A stretch of 64,000 nucleotides of DNA from Luteolibacter luteus. Its GTDB lineage: Bacteria; Verrucomicrobiota; Verrucomicrobiia; Verrucomicrobiales; Akkermansiaceae. The position numbers and the translations under genes were made by a program. Positions within the stretch are counted from its first letter, which is position 1, and the number at the start of each line of letters is the position of its first letter. This document shows, one piece after another, positions 48,988 to 57,795 of the stretch. Below the pieces are notes generated by a model. That model made no database searches. It was not told where the DNA came from and saw only the letters and a list, made by a program, of their open reading frames with translations. Location: contig NZ_CP051774.1 of assembly GCF_012913485.1 (NCBI RefSeq), positions 2,356,001 to 2,420,000 of the forward strand, in the 5' to 3' direction.

Positions 48988-51900
48988 GTGAAAATTCCTC
49001 ATTCATGGCGGAGCTGTGTCCGGACGCCCCTGTCCCGACTCGGCCTTCTCCTCCTCGCATCCAATGCGCAAGCGGGCCTCGTAGCCCAATGGCTAGCCGA
49101 CGACTACACGGCTGGCGACTGGACCTCGACGGCCGGAACCGGAAGCATCGTGGCCACTGTCCAAGGCTCGCCAGCTTTGGTCGATGGCGTGACCGATCCG
49201 TTCTTCAACGGTCATGACATGGTCGACTTCCCGGGCGGCAGCTACTTCGTGGTGCCCGGTGCGAGCAACCCGCTTGCCGGCAAGCAAAAGATCACCCTCG
49301 TGGCGGTCTTCAGACCCGCAGCCAGCGGATCCCAAACGGACGGTAGCTGGTGGCAAGCCCAAGGCCTGATCGGCATGGAGCAAGGTGGCTCCGTGGCGGA
49401 CTGGGGCTTAGGCTACCTCGGTGATCGCATCGCCGCCGGTTCCGGTGGCCCGGACGTCACTACATTCTCCCTCGCCCAGCCGCTCAGTCAGTTCACCGTC
49501 GCCATGTTCACTTGGGACGGCACGACCCAGGTCCAAAAGATTTACCGCAACGGCAAGCTGGCGGACACGGACGTGCTGGTGGCTTCTGCCCCGCGCAACG
49601 GAGGCGACTTCGCCCTGGGAGCTATGACCACAGGCGGTGGCACTCCCTTCAACGGCTACATCACCGAACTCCAGATGTTCGATACGGATGAGTCCGCGAA
49701 TGCCGCGACAATCTTCGAGGCACTGAAGAACAAGTACCAAGGAGGAGTTTCGCTCGACTATGCGAAGCTGAACACGCGCGGCGGCACCTTCGTCATCAAC
49801 GATACCAGCGGCGCTACGACAAATGTCTCCAATCCGGCGGCCTTTGACATCTTCCTGGATAACTCGGCCACGCCCCTGCCGGACAGCGATGTCACCGTCA
49901 CCAAGGCGGGTGGCGTGACGACGGTCCGCTTTGTCGCACCTCTGACGATCGACATTGGCTATCCTTATTCGATCAGCGTTCCCAGGACCGCAGGCGGGGC
50001 GCAAGTCTTCGAGGGGAACTTCCTTCCCTTCTCGATGCCAGCGGGAAGCACCATGGCCGGTCCGGCCGGAGCAGTGAACCGTTGGGGTATCCGCGAATAC
50101 ATCGGCACACCGGCCAGCGGCACCCTTGATGGCGCTGTGGCGATCGCCCAACCGGCAACGGCCGCCTTCACGGACGATACCGATGCCCCGGTCCTCAACC
50201 ATGCGGACCCGGAGACGAACGGAGGACCAGGCAGCCAAGGTAACTTCAACAACGACCTTCCGATCGTCGGCAACACCGGCGCGGATGACAACTGGGTGGT
50301 GCTGGGACGGACCCAGATCACGGTCCCTGCGGAAACGACCCGCACCTTCTCGATCCACAGCGATGACGGCTTTGCCCTTCGCATCACGGGTCCGGCAGGC
50401 AGCGGCTTCGTTGCCACCGGTGGCAGCGGTCGCGTCGATCCGGGTGATGACGAAACGGTGATCCGCGATGGAGGCACCGGCGACTCGGACACCCGTGCCG
50501 TGTATCACTTCGCCACAGCGGGCACCTATGAGGTACTCTACATCGGCTGGGATGGCGGCTCCGGCGGCTATCACGAAGTCGCATGGGCGGAAGGCACCCA
50601 GCGCGAAGACCGCCTCACCAACACATGGCAACTGCTCGGCACACCGACCGATCCGGAAGTACCCGCCCTGCGCGAGCGCTGGGTGACGAACGTTCCCGGT
50701 CCGGCCGGCACTGACGGCAACTGGGGTGTCCGCACCTACCTGACGGTCACCACGGCAGCCGGCAACCCTGTGGAAGCCAACGGCAGCCTGACCAATGCGA
50801 GCAACTTCCTCGCCCAAACGACACGCCAGCCGTCCGATCCGGATGGCCTGACGATCGACACGCAAATGGCATATCTGAACCGCCGCGACCCGAACAACGG
50901 TGGCGGTGGTGGATTGATCCCCGGCGACACGCCTTTCCCAGGCGATACCGGAGCGGATGACAACAACGTGGTCACCACCGGCAAGAGCCGGATCAACATC
51001 ACGAGCGCTGGTCCATACACCTTCGTCTATGCGGGTGATGATACCTTCCTCGTCCGCGTGAAGGGCGTGAATGGTAACCCTGACCCAAGCTGGAGAATTG
51101 CCAGCGGCCAAGGTGGCTTCCAGATGTCGAATCCGAACGAGTGGTTCTACGAGCCAGCCGGCGAAATCAACGGCCGCGGGGTGATCGACCTCCCGGTGGG
51201 CCAATATGACATCGAGTTCGTCACCAGCGAAGGTGGCGGTGGCTTCTACTACGAGCTGTCGACTGCTGCTGGCGTGTGGATCAATGCGAATCCTCCGAAT
51301 GGCTTCCGTCCTATCGGCTACTCCACCCAAAACACCTCGGTCTTGATTCCCAAGATCGACAGCCCCGGCTGGTCGGTGCTCACCGGTGACCCGAACACCA
51401 ACACCTGGGGTGCCACGATCTCCGGGGCCGAGGCTCGCATCACCAACACCGCTGGTGCTCCGACCATTTGGGACGAGCTGAACTTCGATGACCCGCAGAA
51501 TGGTGGCGGCGGAAACTTCGCGCCGAACAATCCGTTCCCGAAGAATACGCCCGCAGACGACAATGACTATTCGATGAAGGCCGAAGGCATCCTGAACATC
51601 ACCGTCGCCGGTGATTACAACCTGGGCTACCAGGGGGATGACGGTGGCTACATGTATATCTACGGCAACGCGGGAACCACCGATCCGGACATCACCAGCA
51701 TCTATTCGACCAACCTTCCGGATGCGGCCCAGCTGATCTCGGCACCGGGTTCCACCGCTATCAACGGTATCAAGACCGAAGCGGGCACCGGCAACAGCCG
51801 TACGATCGTCACGGTGCCACTGGCAGTCGGGAAGTATCGCATCGTCACCCTCGTTTACGAAGGCGGCGGTGGTTCCTGGTGGGAAGTGATCGGTGCGAAG

Positions 51901-52257
51901 GCTGACTTCGACGAGACCTTCGTGGTTCCGCTGCTCTCCCGCACCGGTGCGACGACGATCCCTGTGACCAACGGTCTTCCGATCGTGGCCCAGCCGATCA
52001 TTGCGGATGACTCGAACTTCAAGCTGACGAGCGTGTCCGTGACGGGCAATCCTGTGACCTCGGTTGCATTCAACATCGGGACGCAGGAAGGCTTCACTTA
52101 CACGATCCAAGGCTCGACCGACCTGGTGACCTGGAGCGTGGTGGATGCAAACGTGCCGGCTACCGGCAGCAGCACTCCCTACACGGTGAACCTCGCCGAC
52201 CACCCGACCTTGAATGGTCAGGCCAAGGTGTTCTTCCGCGCCGTGCGGAACCCATAA
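48988..52257 (+). CDS. Secreted LamG/PA14-like multidomain protein
   Basis: 1089 residues with GTG start. Signal peptide ending 'ASNAQAG', a LamG/concanavalin-like domain (about 30-255, 'GLVAQWLADDYTAGDWTSTA', 'RNGKLADTDVLVASAPRNGG'), then three related PA14-like modules (about 362-536, 577-766, 794-972). Each has a 'DDN' plus 'GDDGG/GDDTFL' stretch and a 'GGSGGYHEVAW/GGGFYYELS/GGGSWWEVIG' ending. The C-terminal module (about 1011-1089) has 'FTYTIQGSTDLVTWSVVD' and 'KVFFRAVRNP', like the protein at 3342. Carbohydrate binding at the surface is inferred. No sorting tail of known type. Confidence 0.8.
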   Translation: MKIPHSWRSCVRTPLSRLGLLLLASNAQAGLVAQWLADDYTAGDWTSTAGTGSIVATVQGSPALVDGVTDPFFNGHDMVDFPGGSYFVVPGASNPLAGKQKITLVAVFRPAASGSQTDGSWWQAQGLIGMEQGGSVADWGLGYLGDRIAAGSGGPDVTTFSLAQPLSQFTVAMFTWDGTTQVQKIYRNGKLADTDVLVASAPRNGGDFALGAMTTGGGTPFNGYITELQMFDTDESANAATIFEALKNKYQGGVSLDYAKLNTRGGTFVINDTSGATTNVSNPAAFDIFLDNSATPLPDSDVTVTKAGGVTTVRFVAPLTIDIGYPYSISVPRTAGGAQVFEGNFLPFSMPAGSTMAGPAGAVNRWGIREYIGTPASGTLDGAVAIAQPATAAFTDDTDAPVLNHADPETNGGPGSQGNFNNDLPIVGNTGADDNWVVLGRTQITVPAETTRTFSIHSDDGFALRITGPAGSGFVATGGSGRVDPGDDETVIRDGGTGDSDTRAVYHFATAGTYEVLYIGWDGGSGGYHEVAWAEGTQREDRLTNTWQLLGTPTDPEVPALRERWVTNVPGPAGTDGNWGVRTYLTVTTAAGNPVEANGSLTNASNFLAQTTRQPSDPDGLTIDTQMAYLNRRDPNNGGGGGLIPGDTPFPGDTGADDNNVVTTGKSRINITSAGPYTFVYAGDDTFLVRVKGVNGNPDPSWRIASGQGGFQMSNPNEWFYEPAGEINGRGVIDLPVGQYDIEFVTSEGGGGFYYELSTAAGVWINANPPNGFRPIGYSTQNTSVLIPKIDSPGWSVLTGDPNTNTWGATISGAEARITNTAGAPTIWDELNFDDPQNGGGGNFAPNNPFPKNTPADDNDYSMKAEGILNITVAGDYNLGYQGDDGGYMYIYGNAGTTDPDITSIYSTNLPDAAQLISAPGSTAINGIKTEAGTGNSRTIVTVPLAVGKYRIVTLVYEGGGGSWWEVIGAKADFDETFVVPLLSRTGATTIPVTNGLPIVAQPIIADDSNFKLTSVSVTGNPVTSVAFNIGTQEGFTYTIQGSTDLVTWSVVDANVPATGSSTPYTVNLADHPTLNGQAKVFFRAVRNP

Positions 52258-52285
52258 GGTCAGCCAATCAAACGACCAATCCCAT

Positions 52286-52320
52286 GGCCGCCGCCGGAAT
52301 TCCGGCGGCGGCCTTTTTTA
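52286..52320 (+). terminator. Rho-independent terminator after 1089-residue protein
   Basis: Palindrome 52286-52313 (GGCCGCCGCCGGAA with its exact complement) followed by TTTTTTATT. It touches the stop codon of the convergent kinase gene and may serve both genes. Confidence 0.9.
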
Positions 52321-52911
52321 TTCCGGTCCCTGCCGGAGTTGGCGAAGGACCTCCGCGGCCTCAGACGGAGAGCCAATCCGGATGAAGCGATGAGCGGCGC
52401 CATTTTCCCGGGCCATCAGCTTGAGATAGCGTTCACGATTCTTCCGGTACGTGGTCAGGGTCCAAAGGATGATGGAATCCTTGCTGAGGAAACTCTTGCG
52501 GAAGCTCTCACGATTTCCCGTCCCCGGCCATAGTTCCTCGCGGGTGAGGGAGCGGCGGAAAGCACGCGATACCGCCTGCCGGAAGGTCCTGAAAAAGGGA
52601 TAGTCCAGCCAGACCACACAATCGACCGAGGCCCATTTGATGTCTTGGGTGCGGTTGTAGTTTCCGTCCAAGATCCAGCGCTCACCGGAAATCGCCTCGC
52701 GAACCTTGGCAAGGAACAACGCTTCTTCCGGATCCTTCCAATCCGGCAGCCAATAGAGGCGATCCATCTCCTGAAGCGGGAGGCGCAGCACCTCCGCCAA
52801 CGAACGGCTGAAGGTCGTCTTCCCCGTTCCACTGGTGCCGATCACGTTGATCCGCTTGGCGGTGCGTAATGCCAAAACCGCCGCTGAGACCGGATCCTTT
52901 CCATCGTTCAT
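52318..52911 (-). CDS. P-loop kinase-like protein (adenylate kinase-related/topology modulation)
   Basis: 197 residues from ATG 52911. Walker A 'INVIGTSGTGKTTFSRSLAE', then 'LQEMDRLYWLPDWKDPEEAL', 'ISGERWILDGNYNRTQD' and 'DCVVWLDYPFFRTFRQAVSR' (Walker B-like) match the FlaR-type adenylate-kinase-like family in which 'DG-NY' binds substrate. Substrate unknown. The divergent aroE starts 109 nt away. Confidence 0.88.
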   Translation of the reverse strand: MNDGKDPVSAAVLALRTAKRINVIGTSGTGKTTFSRSLAEVLRLPLQEMDRLYWLPDWKDPEEALFLAKVREAISGERWILDGNYNRTQDIKWASVDCVVWLDYPFFRTFRQAVSRAFRRSLTREELWPGTGNRESFRKSFLSKDSIILWTLTTYRKNRERYLKLMARENGAAHRFIRIGSPSEAAEVLRQLRQGPE

Positions 52912-53019
52912 GATCGTGTGGAAAGAGCCTACCGACTTACCCCGGAGAATCCCATGCCGATTTGAATGCCGGCCTGTTGACGCGCTGCAAGGGACCTGCA
53001 AGCTGAGCGCCGTTCCGCG

Positions 53020-53922
53020 ATGACCGAAGACCTCCACAAGCTCGACCAGCTTTCTTCCCGTGACCTTCTGGATGCAGGCCAAGCCCGGCCCGCAAAGCTC
53101 GCGGTCATCGGTTTCCCGGTGGCCCACTCCCTGTCGCCACGGATGCACCAGCCTGCGCTCGACGAAGCCGGGATCGATTGCCGCTACATCAAACTGGAAG
53201 TGGATCCCGGATGCGTGTCGATGGCCTTCGACCGGATGCGTGCACTCGGTTTCATCGGTTGCAATGTGACCGTGCCTCATAAATTCGAGGCGCTTGCCGC
53301 TTGCGACGAAATTGATCCCGGTGCGGCCGAGATGGGGGCAGTAAACACGGTGCGATTCGATTCCGATGCCACCCGGGGCTTCAACACGGACGGCTACGGC
53401 TTCGAGGAGGCCGTAAAGGAAACTCTGGGGCTTTCGCTTGCCGGTGCGAGTGTCTTGATCGCCGGAGCAGGCGGTGGGGCCGGCGGTGCGATTGCGGTGC
53501 ATTGCGCCCGGCAAGGAGTGGCGCGTCTCATCCTGGCAAATCGAAGCCTCGACAAGATCGAGGAACTCGCGAGCCGCATCCATCGTGAACACGGGAGCGT
53601 TGAGATCGAGGCCAGAAGCTTGTTGGACCCCGGACTCACGAAGTTGGCGGTTGGTGCAGACCTGCTGGTGAATACCTCCTCCCTCGGGCTCAAGGAAACG
53701 GACCCTTCGCCGCTGCCTGTAGAATGCTTCGCCCCGCATCACGCGGTCTACGACACGATCTACAAGCCGGGAACCGCCTTTCAAAAGGCCGCGATGGCGG
53801 CCGGAGCCCGTGTGGGTATCGGCAAGGCCATGCTGCTTCACCAAGGAGCCATGGCCTTCCGCATCTGGTTCCCAGGGAGCGATCCGGTAGCGGCCATGCG
53901 CCGCGGACTGGAAGGCACCTGA
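53020..53922 (+). CDS. aroE: Shikimate dehydrogenase (NADP+)
   Basis: 300 residues. 'AVIGFPVAHSLSPRMHQPAL' (shikimate-binding SxS), 'GCNVTVPHKFEALAACDEID' (catalytic Lys), 'GAVNTVRFDSDATRGFNTDG' (Asn/Asp), nucleotide fold 'VLIAGAGGGAGGAIAVHCAR' and 'LVNTSSLGLKETDPSPLP', 'GKAMLLHQGAMAFRIWF' are all present. TTGACG-N16-CAAGCT lies upstream with a leader of about 15 nt. Reduces 3-dehydroshikimate. Confidence 0.95.
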   Translation: MTEDLHKLDQLSSRDLLDAGQARPAKLAVIGFPVAHSLSPRMHQPALDEAGIDCRYIKLEVDPGCVSMAFDRMRALGFIGCNVTVPHKFEALAACDEIDPGAAEMGAVNTVRFDSDATRGFNTDGYGFEEAVKETLGLSLAGASVLIAGAGGGAGGAIAVHCARQGVARLILANRSLDKIEELASRIHREHGSVEIEARSLLDPGLTKLAVGADLLVNTSSLGLKETDPSPLPVECFAPHHAVYDTIYKPGTAFQKAAMAAGARVGIGKAMLLHQGAMAFRIWFPGSDPVAAMRRGLEGT

Positions 53923-53932
53923 ACGAGGATTC

Positions 53933-55042
53933 TCACTCGGCCTTCACCACCGGCTCTTCGATCTCCATCCAGTGGGTGGCGAGCAGCTCGGTAATCTTGT
54001 AAGACCTCTCCTCGCCCTCCACACGGGCCATACGGACGCGCAGCCGGATCATTTCGCCAGGGTCATCTTGAACAGCGATACTTCCGAAGGCTCCGCGTCC
54101 TTGCTCACGGGCACGAAAAGCTTCCTCGATCCGCCGACCTATTTCGGAGGCACGCTTCACGCGGATCTCCGGTGAAGGCGAAACCACTTCTTCCGGATGG
54201 CCCAGACGCGGGGCACCCACGACCAATCCGATGTACTCCTCGTCTCTCCCCGCAGCTCCGATCCGCTCGCGAGCCAACACGCGGAAAACGCCCTCGGTCG
54301 GCCCTTGGGCCGAGAGGAAAAGGGCCCAAGGTTCGCTGCTGAAGCGGACAAAGGCATCCCAATCCATCTTCCAATCGTCGCCATCTTCGAAAAACACGAC
54401 ATCGAGCTGCTGCTCGTTATTCAGGTTCCATCCGGTCTCGATTGCGGTCCCCGCAGGAGTATGGATCACGTGGTGGTAACGGTTCCTGATCTCCCCGGCA
54501 AAGGGAATGGCAGAATTGGCCGCGTAGTATCGAACCATCCGCGGAACCGTTTTGTCCGGATTGATAATGTGCAGGGCACGGGAGGCGAGATCCGACGCGC
54601 TCACGAACTCTTGGAAATGCTGCGCGCAACCATTCAGTTTGGCGTTGAGAAGCTCGATATCCTCCGGCTTTGGCTGCTCATTCTTCTCCGCGTAACCTGG
54701 GGCAGGAGTCGTCGTATCGCCGCCAGAGCCCTTCATTTTGATCACGAGCAGGGCGACAAGGCTGATCCAAACCGCCACGAAGATCATGAGAGCGCGGGCT
54801 TTCCGGCGGCCGTGACGGCTACGCTGACGCGGTTGAGACGGAGTCGGCCTCCTGACCCTCCGGCGCACGCGGGTCCGTTCTTGCACGGCGGCGATGCCGG
54901 ATGACGACGCCTCCACCGCATGTCCTGCCGCTGGATCCTTACCGCAATCAGGGCAATTTCCACGCGCCTCCGCTTCCGCCGCGGCCTTAAAAAGCGCACC
55001 GCAATGACGGCAATGGAACCAAGCTCCTGATTGATCACTCAC
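53933..55042 (-). CDS. Zinc-ribbon membrane protein of unknown function (pair member 1)
   Basis: 369 residues with a GTG start. An N-terminal zinc ribbon ('WFHCRHCGALFK', 'GNCPDCGKDPA'), a very basic linker ('RTRVRRRVRRPTPSQPRQRS'), one transmembrane helix ('ALMIFVAVWISLVALLVI'), then a large extracytoplasmic domain (about 130-369) with 'LDVVFFEDGDDWKMDWDAFV' and 'KITELLATHWMEIEEP'. The end resembles that of the next upstream gene ('YLITEMLHKGW'), so the two are distant paralogues. They share a strand with 9 nt between them. Confidence 0.72.
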   Translation of the reverse strand: MSDQSGAWFHCRHCGALFKAAAEAEARGNCPDCGKDPAAGHAVEASSSGIAAVQERTRVRRRVRRPTPSQPRQRSRHGRRKARALMIFVAVWISLVALLVIKMKGSGGDTTTPAPGYAEKNEQPKPEDIELLNAKLNGCAQHFQEFVSASDLASRALHIINPDKTVPRMVRYYAANSAIPFAGEIRNRYHHVIHTPAGTAIETGWNLNNEQQLDVVFFEDGDDWKMDWDAFVRFSSEPWALFLSAQGPTEGVFRVLARERIGAAGRDEEYIGLVVGAPRLGHPEEVVSPSPEIRVKRASEIGRRIEEAFRAREQGRGAFGSIAVQDDPGEMIRLRVRMARVEGEERSYKITELLATHWMEIEEPVVKAE

Positions 55043-55051
55043 GGCCCTTTG

Positions 55052-56182
55052 CTACGGGCTCACCCAGCCTTTGTGAAGCATCTCCGTGATCAGATATTGA
55101 TTTGAGCCGGGGCGTGCCGGCCCCTTGACCTTCAGGGTAAAGAAGATCTTGGAATTCTTCTGCATCAGGAAGGATCCCTCGTTCAGTTCGAGATGAAGCG
55201 CCTTGGCTGCGGGAGACCCATTCTCCACATAGGCCCATGCGGCTTCTTCGCCGGATCCGGAGCTGAGACGATAAGAGGCATATCTGGCCTCCGGGAAATC
55301 GGGGGTGAAGAAAGCCGCGGGGCTAACCACAGCACGCAACACCGCGTCCGACGCTTCTTTGCCCTCCGCCAAGTCGCTCACGCTGAGATCGCCGACTCCG
55401 GCGGTCGCCTCCCAGTCCAAGAGCATTTTGTCTCCTTGGCGCACGAAGGTCGCCCGGAAGGGCGTGAAGTCCCCTTTCACGCCTGAAATCACGATCATCG
55501 GCCGGACCCCGCTGGTATCGACTTCCCACTCGAAAGTCTGGCCATCCGCAAATGCCGGTTCCGCACTCCAAACTTTCCATTGGCGCAGGAAGGCTGGCTT
55601 CACCCGCTCTGCATCCCGCAGCAGCGGAAGGCCTTCTTCAGGCGTCTTTGCCGCGGCGAAACGGCGAATCAAATTCTCCGACTCCGCGAGGAGCTGCGCC
55701 GAATCGGAGACAAAGCGATCACGCTCCAGCGTCGCCGTATCCACGGGAGCGGCCGGGGCTTGCGATGCGGTTTGAGGTTTCGGGGAATCATCTCCCCGAC
55801 GAGCCAGAAGCGCACCCACCGCGACAATGGCGATGCCGCATACGCCGCCCGCCATCCACAGGGTGACCTGATGCAGGCGATCGCGCTTCTTCTTCCGCGA
55901 TCCCTCCCGTGGAACCGCAGGACCAACCTCGCTCATGGAACGGGCTTTCACCTGATCGCCCTGATCTTCCACCTCGAGGCGAAGCACCGGACCGTCCTCT
56001 GGAAGCAATTGGCGACGCCCCCGGGGGTTGCTTGTGCCGATTACCACGCCAACTTCCACGCCGGAGCGGTTTTGCTCTGTAAGTTCCACGGCAGCAGGCG
56101 CAGATCCGCCGATTACACGGACTTCAAAGCCTCCGCGGCCGCCTTCGGATTCGCCAAGGTCTCGTTTTCGCTCGGGGAGCAT
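55052..56182 (-). CDS. Membrane protein of unknown function (pair member 2)
   Basis: About 376 residues from ATG 56182; a TTG 12 nt earlier and an ATG at 55936 are alternatives. An N-terminal cytosolic region of about 105 residues, a basic patch ('REGSRKKKRDRLHQ'), a TM helix ('VTLWMAGGVCGIAIVAVGAL'), then an outer domain with 'FAAAKTPEEGLPLLRDAERV', 'QGDKMLLDWEATAGVGDLS' and 'SNQYLITEMLHKGWVSP'. The domain plan and ending parallel the downstream gene, but it has no zinc ribbon. Function unknown; a shared complex is inferred. Confidence 0.65.
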   Translation of the reverse strand: MLPERKRDLGESEGGRGGFEVRVIGGSAPAAVELTEQNRSGVEVGVVIGTSNPRGRRQLLPEDGPVLRLEVEDQGDQVKARSMSEVGPAVPREGSRKKKRDRLHQVTLWMAGGVCGIAIVAVGALLARRGDDSPKPQTASQAPAAPVDTATLERDRFVSDSAQLLAESENLIRRFAAAKTPEEGLPLLRDAERVKPAFLRQWKVWSAEPAFADGQTFEWEVDTSGVRPMIVISGVKGDFTPFRATFVRQGDKMLLDWEATAGVGDLSVSDLAEGKEASDAVLRAVVSPAAFFTPDFPEARYASYRLSSGSGEEAAWAYVENGSPAAKALHLELNEGSFLMQKNSKIFFTLKVKGPARPGSNQYLITEMLHKGWVSP

Positions 56183-56295
56183 CGTAGAGGTCAAAACGTG
56201 GCACTGATGGTCGGAGGGGGCAAGGCTTTCGGAGAGGCTTCCATCCGCTCCGATTCCCCGTGGCAGGCGACGAAAAGCCGTGTTAGAGAGGGATC

Positions 56296-57129
56296 ATGAC
56301 ACCGCCCGACTGCCCCGACCTGCCGCAGCCGACCCCCGAACACGCGATCAGTGCCGAGGCCATCCGCGAGGAGGAGCGCTTCGAGCTAGAGAATCCGGAC
56401 CGGGGTTTCCTAGCCGGTCCGCGCTCGCGTTTCCACGATTTGGGAACAGTTTTCCGGGTGGGGGCGGATTTCGTGAGAGCCTTCCGTACGCTGCATTTCG
56501 TGGGGCCAGCGGTCACCGTTTTTGGTTCCGCGAGAACCCAGCCGGGCACGACTTACTATGAGATGGCCCGGCAGATCGGCGCGGAGATTGCGAAACTGGG
56601 CTTCACGGTCGTGACCGGGGGCGGCCCCGGGATCATGGAAGCGGCCAACCGCGGTGCGCATGAGGCCGGAGGCCGTTCGATCGGCGTGAATATCGAGCTC
56701 CCCTTCGAGCAACACCTGAATCCCTACGTGGATCGCTCGGTCACCATGCGCTACTTCTTCACGCGCAAGACGATCCTTATCAAATACTCCTATGCCTTCG
56801 TGGTTTTGCCGGGCGGGGCCGGAACCTTGGACGAGATGTTCGAGACCATGACGCTGATCCAAACCGGAAAGATCCGGAATTTCCCAATCATTTTGATGGG
56901 CAAGGACTACTGGCAGCCACTCATGGATTTCGTTTACCACATGGCCGAAGCCGGAACGATCAGCCCGGGAGATCCGGATTTGATCTTCTTTACGGATGAC
57001 ATCGCGGACGCGACGGCCCATCTCCAGCGGCATGCCGTGAGGCAATTCGGCCTGAGGCGCCACAAGCTTCCGAAACCCCATCCGTCTCTGGGCGAAAAGG
57101 GCGTCGACCCTGCGACAGCTAAAGGATGA
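56296..57129 (+). CDS. TIGR00730/LOG-family Rossmann-fold protein
   Basis: 277 residues. 'VTVFGSARTQPGTTYYEMAR', 'VVTGGGPGIMEAANRGAHEA' and 'VVLPGGAGTLDEMFETMTLI' hold the PGGxGTxxE signature of the LONELY GUY family, phosphoribohydrolases releasing adenine or cytokinin-like bases from nucleoside 5'-monophosphates. An N-terminal extension of about 60 residues is present. A GGGATC box and TTAGAG precede the ATG. Ends 11 nt inside the convergent GNAT gene. Confidence 0.92.
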   Translation: MTPPDCPDLPQPTPEHAISAEAIREEERFELENPDRGFLAGPRSRFHDLGTVFRVGADFVRAFRTLHFVGPAVTVFGSARTQPGTTYYEMARQIGAEIAKLGFTVVTGGGPGIMEAANRGAHEAGGRSIGVNIELPFEQHLNPYVDRSVTMRYFFTRKTILIKYSYAFVVLPGGAGTLDEMFETMTLIQTGKIRNFPIILMGKDYWQPLMDFVYHMAEAGTISPGDPDLIFFTDDIADATAHLQRHAVRQFGLRRHKLPKPHPSLGEKGVDPATAKG

Positions 57130-57712
57130 GGGGCGAGAGATCCGCAAGCCGCCCGGCGAGGTCGGCTCCGGCGGGGGTAGCGGGTATGGCGTCGAGATCG
57201 CCCAATTTCCAGCGGAAGATGGCGTTGTAGCCGTCCCATTCCCCTTGGGCACCCGTTTCCCGCATCCAGCGGAGGGCTCCCCGATTCTCGGGCATGGTAT
57301 AGCCGGTAAAGGTCTCGATTCCACAACGGTAGGCGACGAGCCAAAGGATCGAAAGCAAGAGCGTGCCGACGCCGCGGCCTTGGTCGCGATCGAGAACGGT
57401 GGCGGAAATCTCCGCGTCCGTAGGATCGGTCTTGGAACGCCAGAAGCTGGCGGCACCGAGGCCGGGGAAACCCTCGCGGGTGGGATCGAAGACGGTCCAG
57501 ATGGCGTGGTTCGGGAGATCCCCGGTGAGCAAACGATCGAGCATCGCATCCCCGATGATCTCGCCATCCCGGACCCAGAAGCGCTGGTAGCGGGCATCCG
57601 GAGAGAGCATCCGGTAACCTTCCGCGACGTAGCTGCGATCCGCCGGGGTCAGTGGCTTGGCCACGACCGGGGTGCCATCGCGGAGCAGGAGTTCCAGCCG
57701 ATCAGGAATCAT
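57119..57712 (-). CDS. GNAT-family N-acetyltransferase
   Basis: 197 residues. 'LTPADRSYVAEGYRMLSPDA' opens the fold, 'AEISATVLDRDQGRGVGTLL' carries the acetyl-CoA-binding Q/RxxGxG/A loop, and 'GIETFTGYTMPENRGALRWM' is motif B. It resembles acetyltransferases that follow the 'LSPESRYQRF' pattern (lysine acetyltransferase-like). Target unknown. Overlaps the LOG gene by 11 nt tail to tail. Confidence 0.87.
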   Translation of the reverse strand: MIPDRLELLLRDGTPVVAKPLTPADRSYVAEGYRMLSPDARYQRFWVRDGEIIGDAMLDRLLTGDLPNHAIWTVFDPTREGFPGLGAASFWRSKTDPTDAEISATVLDRDQGRGVGTLLLSILWLVAYRCGIETFTGYTMPENRGALRWMRETGAQGEWDGYNAIFRWKLGDLDAIPATPAGADLAGRLADLSPLIL

Positions 57713-57795
57713 TCGCCCGAATGGAAACCCTGATCCGGGGTTGGGGTGGAGAAAAATTTCATCGTGTGGCCGCGCGGGACAGGCAGGCTGCTGGC

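Noticed and set aside
49408-52203. 931-codon minus-strand frame opposite the PA14-like gene
   Set aside because: High GC and biased codon use of the real gene create a stop-free antisense frame; its translation has no signal peptide or recognisable motif.
52318-53844. Long minus-strand frame extending the kinase through aroE
   Set aside because: The upstream part is antisense to aroE; the P-loop protein is complete from ATG 52911.
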